Below, in pieces: positions 1 through 5,185 of a stretch of 25,017 nucleotides of DNA. The stretch is from Clostridia bacterium. GTDB taxonomy: Bacteria; Bacillota; Clostridia; Christensenellales; UBA1242. Below the pieces are notes generated by a model, which saw only the letters and a program-made list of their open reading frames with translations, was not told the origin of the DNA and made no database searches. The stretch's first letter is position 1. Each line of letters starts with the position of its first letter. A program made the position numbers and the translations under genes. The stretch spans positions 1 through 25,017 of the forward strand of contig CAAGCR010000111.1 of the NCBI GenBank assembly GCA_900768425.1, read 5' to 3'.

Positions 1-50
1 AGGGGTTTCCCTGCCTATTGGAAAAAATAAATGTTGACAAAGGAGTATTT

Positions 51-440
51 ATGAAAAAATTATTATGTATTTTGATTATAACTGCATTTTTAGTTGGTTG
101 TTGCATTACGGAAGAAATTTTAGTAAAAAAAACGCTTGCCGAAATTAGCAAGCAAGGTAATGAACTATATTTTTATGCTCAATCTTTGGACAATTTAAAC
201 AATGACGAATTATTAACAAAGACAAGAGAATTAAACAACTACTGGTTAAAGTATGAAGATGCCCTATGCTTTTTTGTCAACCACAAAGATATGCACGAAA
301 TGGGCAACGAATTAATCAAAATGATTTCTTACTCAAAAAATAATATTAAAGAAGAATACTTAACTAGTTTAGAACTAGTAATATATTATAGTTCCACCTT
401 CCATCATATTATGGGTGTAAGTTTTGAAAATATATTCTAA
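51..440 (+). CDS. small putative lipoprotein, function unknown
   Basis: The protein is about 129 residues. I start it at ATG 51 because AAAGGAG lies at the right distance upstream; an upstream TTG at 18 in the same frame has no ribosome binding site. The N-terminus (MKKLL, then a hydrophobic run) ends in the lipobox-like LVGC at about residues 14-17, predicting signal peptidase II cleavage and lipid anchoring on the outer membrane face. The mature part is predicted helical, charged and without a motif I recognise. It converges on the J-domain gene with only 4 bp between the stop codons and no visible terminator. The lipoprotein call is fairly safe; no function can be assigned. Confidence 0.7.
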   Translation: MKKLLCILIITAFLVGCCITEEILVKKTLAEISKQGNELYFYAQSLDNLNNDELLTKTRELNNYWLKYEDALCFFVNHKDMHEMGNELIKMISYSKNNIKEEYLTSLELVIYYSSTFHHIMGVSFENIF

Positions 441-444
441 TAAA

Positions 445-1038
445 TTAAAACACATATATTGCTAAAAATAATAAAACAACTACCAAAGCAATTAAAATCC
501 AAATTGTTATTTTTCTTTTAATTTTGTCTTTTTTCTCAATATTTATTTCAGATTTATTTGAATTATTGTCAATATTATTATCAATTTTTGTATCTTCACA
601 ATTCTCGCCAGTATCTTTTGTGTTATTATTTTTCTTTTTTGTCTTTTTTGTCTTTGGCTTTGAATGGCTATTTTTAAAATTAGTTAAATCATCTTTCAGT
701 CCTTTAAAAAATGACTTTACCTTACCGCCAAAATCTTTGAATAAATTTTCATTGGCTTCTTCCGACAGTTGATTACTTGTGTTATCTTCTGTATGTAAAA
801 CATTCTCATTTGCATTTGGTTGATTAAGATTATTTTTTAAATCGTATTCTTTTCTTAACTCTTCATCTTTTAAAGTGTTGTAAGCCTCATTTAGTTCTGC
901 TGTTTTTTCCACAGCAAAAGACTTATCACCCGCATAAACATCTGGGTGATATTCTTTAATTTTAACAAGATATGCGGCTTTTATTTCGCTAAAATCAGCC
1001 CCTACATCTACACCAATAATCTCATAATAGTTTTTCAT
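445..1038 (-). CDS. membrane-anchored J-domain (DnaJ-like) protein
   Basis: About 197 residues from ATG 1038 (MKNYYEIIGV). An in-frame upstream ATG at 1107 would add 23 Cys-rich residues unlike any J-domain N-terminus, so I reject it. The J domain fills residues 1-65: helix II (SEIKAAYLVKIKEYHPD) carries the HPD tripeptide that stimulates DnaK ATPase, and the end reads NTLKDEELRKEYD as in the family. A low-complexity Lys/Asn/Asp-rich linker follows, and a single C-terminal transmembrane helix (residues about 177-197, ending FLAIYVF) forms a tail anchor. There is no Gly/Phe region or zinc finger, so this is a type III J protein, probably recruiting DnaK to the membrane. No strong Shine-Dalgarno site is visible. 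Confidence 0.85.
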   Translation of the reverse strand: MKNYYEIIGVDVGADFSEIKAAYLVKIKEYHPDVYAGDKSFAVEKTAELNEAYNTLKDEELRKEYDLKNNLNQPNANENVLHTEDNTSNQLSEEANENLFKDFGGKVKSFFKGLKDDLTNFKNSHSKPKTKKTKKKNNNTKDTGENCEDTKIDNNIDNNSNKSEINIEKKDKIKRKITIWILIALVVVLLFLAIYVF

Positions 1039-1114
1039 ATAACTTGTTAAAATATTAGCACAAATCTTGCAAAATGTCAATGTATAGCACATTACACAAA
1101 ACCACAATCAAGTA

Positions 1115-1178
1115 ATACTAAAAGAAAAGTAGAATTTTATTAATAAATATTTAAAATTCAAATAAAATCTTTTAGTAT
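1115..1178. repeat. inverted repeat in gap between J-protein and DGR terminator
   Basis: ATACTAAAAGA (1115-1125) is perfectly inverted at 1168-1178, and GAATTTTA/TAAAATTC form a second nested stem. The segment AAAAGTAGAATTTTA inside it recurs in the opposite orientation near 13430, with a shorter variant near 21528. Function unknown; it could be a small dispersed palindromic repeat or the 5' region of the J-protein gene. Confidence 0.5.
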
Positions 1179-1220
1179 CAAGAAAACACTTCACTTCGTT
1201 TATGTTGTTCTTGCGTTCCT

Positions 1221-1262
1221 AAAAAAATGCGGAAGAAACTTTTTGCAAAAAGTTTCCCCCGC
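1221..1262 (-). terminator. rho-independent terminator ending the DGR operon
   Basis: On the minus strand a long hairpin is built on GAAACTTTTTGCAAAAAGTTTC-type symmetry, extended by GCGG/CCGC pairs. It is followed by a run of seven T after one A. It lies 22 bp after the reverse-transcriptase stop codon. Confidence 0.85.
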
Positions 1263-1284
1263 AACCCATTTTAAAACTTTAATA

Positions 1285-2313
1285 TTAATTAACCAAATGT
1301 TTTAAATTTAGCATACATCTACTAATCACACAATTAATCATAAGCCGTTTAACATTGCCATAAAAGCCAGCAATACTCATTTCTATTTGGTCATTGTCTA
1401 TTAAACCTTTTCTATATACTATTTGTAAATTTTTAATTTTATTTAACATTCTCTTTTTGCTTTGTGGTCGCATATGCTTTATAAGTTTTCCGTTAGACAA
1501 AAGATAATACCTAACACCTAAACAATCAACTCCATTTTTAAGCGGATATATTTCGCTTTTATGATTTAGTTCTAATTTTAATTTGTTGCAAACTTTTTTA
1601 ATTTCGTTAAATAAACTTTTTAATAAATTTTTATCATTATGTAAAATAATCAAATCGTCCATATATCGAACATAATATTTAATATGATATTTTTCTTTTA
1701 TTAACCTATCAATTTCATTAAGGTATAAAAGAGCAAAAACTTGACTAGATTGATTCCCCATAGGCACACCACAGTTTGAATCTTTATTATAACTATCAAT
1801 TACTTGATAAATCAATTCTTTTAATTTGTTATCATAAATTACACCTAATTTTTCTTTTAATACTGAATGGTCAATATTATTAAAATACTTTTTTATGTCA
1901 ATTTTTAAAACATATGAATTGTATTTGTATTGTTTAAATATTTCTCTCAAATTATTTTCCAGTCTTTTTCTTGCAAAATGCGTACCTTTACCTTTTTGAC
2001 ACGCACAATTATCGTATATAAAATATTTACTATAAAATGGCACTAAAAAGTTATAACATAAGCAATTTTGCACAATTCTATCATAATAAGTCAATGCTTG
2101 TATTTCTCTTTCTTTTGGGTCATAAATCATAAATTTTTTATAACCTCTAATTTTATACTCACCATTTAGTAAATCTTTTTCTAATTTCGTAAGGTTACTT
2201 GATAAATTTAATTCAAAATCAACCACTTCTCTTTTGTGTCGTTTACATTTTCTAGCCCTTAAATGAGATAAATAAAGATTATTAAATGAAAAAATATCAT
2301 CAAATTTATACAT
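1285..2313 (-). CDS. DGR-type reverse transcriptase
   Basis: Error-prone reverse transcriptase that copies the TR RNA into adenine-mutagenised cDNA for transfer into the variable gene. It is about 342 residues from ATG 2313, which has AAAAGGTGG just upstream; a GTG at 2349 would start inside a perfect hairpin and lacks an SD. Visible motifs: LKIDIKKYFNNIDH (catalytic Asp about 139), GVPMGNQSSQ (about 182-191) and YVRYMDD (YMDD about 217-220), then LGVRYY. The SQ after GxPxGNxx is diagnostic of DGR enzymes; group II intron and retron RTs usually have SP there. There is no maturase (X), HNH or other C-terminal domain. It is the last gene of the cassette, downstream of TR, and is followed by a terminator. 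Cognate TR, VR and Avd-like gene make the assignment very secure. Confidence 0.97.
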   Translation of the reverse strand: MYKFDDIFSFNNLYLSHLRARKCKRHKREVVDFELNLSSNLTKLEKDLLNGEYKIRGYKKFMIYDPKEREIQALTYYDRIVQNCLCYNFLVPFYSKYFIYDNCACQKGKGTHFARKRLENNLREIFKQYKYNSYVLKIDIKKYFNNIDHSVLKEKLGVIYDNKLKELIYQVIDSYNKDSNCGVPMGNQSSQVFALLYLNEIDRLIKEKYHIKYYVRYMDDLIILHNDKNLLKSLFNEIKKVCNKLKLELNHKSEIYPLKNGVDCLGVRYYLLSNGKLIKHMRPQSKKRMLNKIKNLQIVYRKGLIDNDQIEMSIAGFYGNVKRLMINCVISRCMLNLKHLVN

Positions 2314-2326
2314 AAACCACCTTTTA

Positions 2327-2352
2327 AAAGTGGCGGAATACTCCGCCACTTT
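2327..2352 (-). promoter_or_regulatory. 11-bp perfect hairpin directly upstream of RT SD
   Basis: AAAGTGGCGGA and TCCGCCACTTT pair perfectly around the tetraloop ATAC. On the transcript this sits just 5' of the RT ribosome binding site (2317-2325), so it could mark the 3' boundary of the DGR RNA, protect an RNA end, or modulate RT translation. The choice among these is inference. Confidence 0.7.
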
Positions 2353-2530
2353 AGTCCGTCAGATTGTTTATTTGAACAACTAAATTCAAAAAGATAACCT
2401 TTGTTATCGTCTCTCCTACTAACGGCACTCTTTTCCCTGCCTAAATTTAGGCTTAAGAAGGAAGCAAGTTCCTTTACCCTATACTCTGTGTTAAAGTACA
2501 TACATTAACAATCTCATTATTAGGGTAGAT
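2353..2530 (-). ncRNA. structured spacer of the DGR RNA between TR and RT
   Basis: These ~180 bp lack a convincing ORF but hold a chain of stem-loops: TTGTT/AACAA (2365-2380), GATAAC-CTTT-GTTATC (2393-2408), the palindrome GCCTAAATTTAGGC (2439-2452), AAGGAA-GCAAG-TTCCTT (2458-2474), and TACCCTA (2475-2481) pairing with TAGGGTA (2521-2527), the last touching the TR 3' edge. In the Bordetella phage DGR the corresponding spacer RNA binds RT-Avd and primes cDNA synthesis. Equivalence here is inferred from position and structure. Confidence 0.65.
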
Positions 2531-2661
2531 CCGCACGCGACCCGTTGTTATCGTTGTTAGCATTGTTGTTGTTCAAATTGCCATTGTTGTTCACATTACG
2601 CACATTGTTAGCATTAGATGAATTAGGCGAACGAAGCCACCACGAAGCGGGACTAGAAGCA
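2531..2661 (-). repeat. DGR template region (TR)
   Basis: 131 bp aligned without gaps to VR at 3400-3530 (offset 869). The two differ at 22 positions, every one of them T on the given strand, i.e. A on the TR coding strand. In the VR reading frame TR encodes 17 Asn codons (AAC/AAT) and one Asp at the diversifiable sites. The edges are almost free of adenine: none in 2531-2544 (the presumed IMH* end, CGGGTCGCGTGCGG) and one in 2625-2661 (encoding SWWLRSP). TR begins 28 bp after the avd stop codon, so it is probably co-transcribed with it. Confidence 0.97.
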
Positions 2662-2689
2662 TACAACTCACCACCTACGACTCATTATT

Positions 2690-3262
2690 TTAACTAGCAA
2701 ATGCTAGGAATCGCCTTTTGTCACTTTCACACCATTTGCCAAGAAGAATAGATACTTCAGTTCCTTGTTTTGAAATTTGTTCAAACTGTTTAAATGTCAT
2801 AATATTTTCTTCTACAGCAATAGCCACAAAATATTCAAGTACTTTTATACTACTAAGAGCCTTTTGTTGAAGTTCATATCTGTTTTTGTATCTTTCAATT
2901 TTTTTAGGTGCAATGACAATACTATTTGCCCTAACCATACACTCCATCATATCCAAAGCCAATGTTTGAACTCGAACTGCAAAAGTATATCTTTCACTTT
3001 TTGGAATTTTCCTAGTAGCATTAATCACATATTTTACCAATTCTCTTGCTTTTGTTATTACTATTAATTCACTAGCATCTTTTCTAATTGTAATATGTGG
3101 TTGTTTTTTAGGACTAGTATCATTTAACTGTTTTTCTAATTTGTCTATATTTTCTTGTGTTTTTTTAGTTAAATTACTAGTTTTCTTCTCTTTATTATTC
3201 AAATTTCGGTCGCCCGCAAGGGGCGACTGTAATATTTTATCACTCTCTCGTTTTTCTATCAT
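2690..3262 (-). CDS. avd: Avd-like DGR accessory protein (four-helix bundle)
   Basis: 190 residues. Residues about 65-190 form the four-helix bundle typical of bAvd/S23-family proteins: ITKARELVKYVINATRKIPK, then SERYTFAVRVQTLALDMMEC, then a basic stretch and two further helices ending LLGKWCESDK. Known Avd proteins pentamerise, bind the RT and the TR RNA, and are essential for mutagenic homing. The first ~60 residues are Lys/Asn-rich and probably disordered, an extension beyond the usual ~120-residue core; part of it (SPLAGDR) is encoded by a GC-rich palindrome. The gene lies between the variable protein and TR, the usual place for avd. The SD is weak (AAAGAAAG), suggesting coupling to upstream translation or low expression. 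Identification rests on pattern and context. Confidence 0.88.
   Translation of the reverse strand: MIEKRESDKILQSPLAGDRNLNNKEKKTSNLTKKTQENIDKLEKQLNDTSPKKQPHITIRKDASELIVITKARELVKYVINATRKIPKSERYTFAVRVQTLALDMMECMVRANSIVIAPKKIERYKNRYELQQKALSSIKVLEYFVAIAVEENIMTFKQFEQISKQGTEVSILLGKWCESDKRRFLAFAS
3209..3227. repeat. GC-rich palindrome inside avd 5' end
   Basis: GTCGCCC-GCAAG-GGGCGAC is a perfect 7-bp stem with a 5-nt loop, strikingly GC-rich in an AT-rich gene. It encodes the in-frame peptide SPLAGDR in the disordered N-terminal extension. It could be an inserted palindromic mini-element or a structure controlling avd translation. Confidence 0.6.
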
Positions 3263-3296
3263 TTTTTAATTTCTTTCTTTATTTTTCATTATATTT

Positions 3297-3314
3297 TTGC
3301 CACATTTGTGGCAA
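3297..3314. repeat. perfect hairpin downstream of VR
   Basis: TTGCCACATTTGTGGCAA is a perfect inverted repeat (7-8 bp stem, 2-4 nt loop) in the 123-bp gap between the variable gene and avd, 86 bp beyond the VR 3' end. No T-run follows on either strand, so it is not an intrinsic terminator. Many DGRs have a DNA hairpin/cruciform just after VR that promotes homing; the distance here is longer than usual. Confidence 0.6.
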
Positions 3315-3385
3315 GATTTCTTTATTCAACTTTATTACTTTAATCTCTTTTCTTCTTTCGCTTACTTAGTAACCTTATCTAGGTA

Positions 3386-4960
3386 TTAGAAAAGGAAAGC
3401 CGCACGCGACCCGTAGTGACCGATGCAAGCATTGCTGTAGTTCAAATAGCCACTGCGGTCCACAGAACGCACACTGTAAGCAAGAGAGGAACCAGGCGAA
3501 CGAAGCCACCACGAAGCGGGACTAGAAGCACCTAGAACACTTGTTCTACTTGACATATATAGTGGGGCAGAATAAGACTCTCTCGAGTTTGCCACATAAT
3601 CCGCTTTAAATATTTCTTCCATTTCGGTTTGACTTAAAAGCCATAATTTGTCAGATGTTAAGTCTACTGCTTTCTTGCCGTCTATTGTTGTTGGTACTGT
3701 TTTCATTTCTTTTGTTTCGTTAGTGATTGCCGACTCATTATACAAACTTGCTAAGGTTCTTTCTTGTATTTTTGCATATAATGGGTCACTTGTTAAGTTG
3801 TAGTCTGTTAATAGGTTTACTTTCGATTTAGATTTATCAGGAGAATATTGCTTTGTTGATGAATCATATTTATATGTACGATATACATCATCAGCACCTT
3901 TTAGATAATTTCGTATATTACTTGTTGCATAGTCTTGTGCAGAATAGCCATAGTCATTTAAATATGAACCACTATTTGTATATTTGTTTTGGAATGATAT
4001 GCCGTAGTTTGTTGTGCTTTCTGTATATAGCACTTTTTCTGATAGCATTACATAGGTAGTATCTTTTAGCATTATTCCTTGTGATAATGGAGTATTGTCT
4101 GAGTCTGTTAAGGCAGTTACTGTATTATTGGCAAATGTTCCTACAATTAACCATTTAACTTTTTCATTATTCCTTTCCCCCATTTCTATATAGTATGGAT
4201 AACGCTCAGCATAGCATTTGTATGTATCGCCATATTCATATGTCTCCCATACACTTACACTTCCCAAACCTGTTTTAATTGATTCTACTTCAGTTGTTGT
4301 GAATTGCTTGATTGGTGCATCTGTTTTTACTTGTGATTGAGTGTATGCTGATTTTTCTAAATTCATTTTTAGTTGTATATTGTTTGATGTTGGTGTTGTT
4401 AGTGCTGCGTTACCGTATGAGCCATCAGCATTTGGTAATAATTTGATGTTAAAAGTAAATGTGGTAGATTCGGTTTTGGCTAGTACTACCGCTGATTTAT
4501 CATAATCTACCTTTATTATACTTTCTAGTTCGGTGGTTGTTGCTTTGCAATTTGCCAAATCTACATTTACCAGAATATCAAAATCTGATGTGTTGGTTAT
4601 TTTGATTTTTACAATAATATCTTCTGGGTCGCCAGATGTTCCTAAGTCACTAAAATATCTTGTTGCACTACCCGAACCTGCGGTTGCTCCTAGATTAAAA
4701 CTTGCGTCACCACCATTTAAGGCTAGACCACCATTGGCAGTGATTTGAACCTCGTTTGTTATTGGTTCGCCATCGGCTGTGTCTGAATGTCCTGATATCC
4801 ACGCCTCAATATTTGCTTTTACATTGTGTGCAGTAAAGCCAATTGTTCCGCTTACATTAAGGCTGGCTTGTTTTGCTGAATATACACCTATCGCTATGGC
4901 ACAAACACATAGGCATAGTGTGGCAATGTTTAAAAGTAGATTAAATTTTCTTTTTTTCAT
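3386..4960 (-). CDS. DGR variable protein, surface-type, C-type-lectin-like C-terminus
   Basis: 524 residues from ATG 4960, preceded by the strong SD AAGGGAG. Residues about 1-30 form a SipW/TasA-type signal or anchor (KKRKF, a Cys-rich hydrophobic core, then GVYSAKQASLNVSGTIGF), implying export. Residues about 40-210 look like a beta-rich TasA-like region. Residues about 245-524 resemble the DUF6273/formylglycine-enzyme-like (C-type lectin) fold: KVKWLIVGTF, NIRNYLKG, DKLWLLSQTEMEEIF, and the terminal block SWWLRSPG followed by variable residues and GSRAAFLF. The last ~45 codons are VR. Sixteen codons differ in sense from TR (positions 490, 493, 495, 496, 499, 501-503, 505, 508, 509, 512-516), plus one silent change at 491. 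The fold is known to tolerate massive variation on its ligand face. Ligand unknown; host glycans, proteins or other bacteria are possibilities. Confidence 0.93.
   Translation of the reverse strand: MKKRKFNLLLNIATLCLCVCAIAIGVYSAKQASLNVSGTIGFTAHNVKANIEAWISGHSDTADGEPITNEVQITANGGLALNGGDASFNLGATAGSGSATRYFSDLGTSGDPEDIIVKIKITNTSDFDILVNVDLANCKATTTELESIIKVDYDKSAVVLAKTESTTFTFNIKLLPNADGSYGNAALTTPTSNNIQLKMNLEKSAYTQSQVKTDAPIKQFTTTEVESIKTGLGSVSVWETYEYGDTYKCYAERYPYYIEMGERNNEKVKWLIVGTFANNTVTALTDSDNTPLSQGIMLKDTTYVMLSEKVLYTESTTNYGISFQNKYTNSGSYLNDYGYSAQDYATSNIRNYLKGADDVYRTYKYDSSTKQYSPDKSKSKVNLLTDYNLTSDPLYAKIQERTLASLYNESAITNETKEMKTVPTTIDGKKAVDLTSDKLWLLSQTEMEEIFKADYVANSRESYSAPLYMSSRTSVLGASSPASWWLRSPGSSLAYSVRSVDRSGYLNYSNACIGHYGSRAAFLF
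3400..3530 (-). repeat. DGR variable region (VR)
   Basis: 131-bp copy of TR at the 3' end of the variable gene, ending 11 bp before its stop codon (3386-3388). Coding-strand changes relative to TR are 9 A-to-G, 8 A-to-T and 5 A-to-C; none is at C, G or T. The A-free ends are identical to TR. Immediately outside the block the sequences diverge (GGCTTT after VR, GATCTA after TR). Confidence 0.97.
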
Positions 4961-5051
4961 ATTTTTCTCCCTTTTTTAAATTTAAGTAAAAATTGGTTTT
5001 AATATTTGTTTTGTAAAAACATATATTTACATATTTTTACTCTTTAAGACA

Positions 5052-5080
5052 ATTATATATCCCCCCCCCCGCGTTGTCAA
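5052..5080 (-). promoter_or_regulatory. consensus sigma-A promoter with G10 tract, candidate phase-variable switch
   Basis: On the minus strand TTGACA (5075-5080) and TATAAT (5052-5057) are both perfect consensus, separated by exactly 17 bp: ACGC, ten G, ATA. The predicted start of transcription is about 5045, giving an ~85-nt leader to the variable-protein ATG (4960). Length changes in the G-run would move the two boxes off the optimal 17-bp spacing, as in the classic Neisseria homopolymer promoters. The sequence and spacing are observed; switching is inference. Confidence 0.85.
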
Positions 5081-5129
5081 ACGATTTTTACAAATTGTTA
5101 AAAAAATTTTTGAAATGGCAATTTTGTAC

Positions 5130-5172
5130 AAAAATAGCGGTCAAATTTATACAAAATTTGACCGCTATTTTT
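5130..5172. terminator. bidirectional terminator between uvrA and the DGR
   Basis: A perfect 19-bp stem (AAAAATAGCGGTCAAATTT and its complement) around the loop ATACA, with T-runs on both strands. It ends uvrA transcription 14 bp after the stop codon and insulates the DGR promoter from uvrA read-through. Confidence 0.9.
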
Positions 5173-5185
5173 CAAGCAATGTAAT

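Noticed and set aside
524..772. 82-codon plus-strand ORF opposite the J-domain gene
   Set aside because: It is Phe/Ser-rich, the expected antisense translation of the Lys/Asn-rich linker.
1285..2349. Reverse transcriptase as a group II intron or retron enzyme
   Set aside because: It has SQ rather than SP after the GxPxGN motif, no maturase or endonuclease domain, no intron RNA or msr/msd pattern, and a matching TR/VR pair.
2314..2349. GTG start at 2349 for the RT
   Set aside because: It falls inside a perfect 11-bp hairpin and has no SD, while ATG 2313 has AAAAGGTGG upstream and the expected RT N-terminus.
2259..2501. 80-codon minus-strand ORF overlapping the RT start
   Set aside because: It lies in the hairpin-rich DGR spacer and has no recognisable protein features; better explained as structured RNA.
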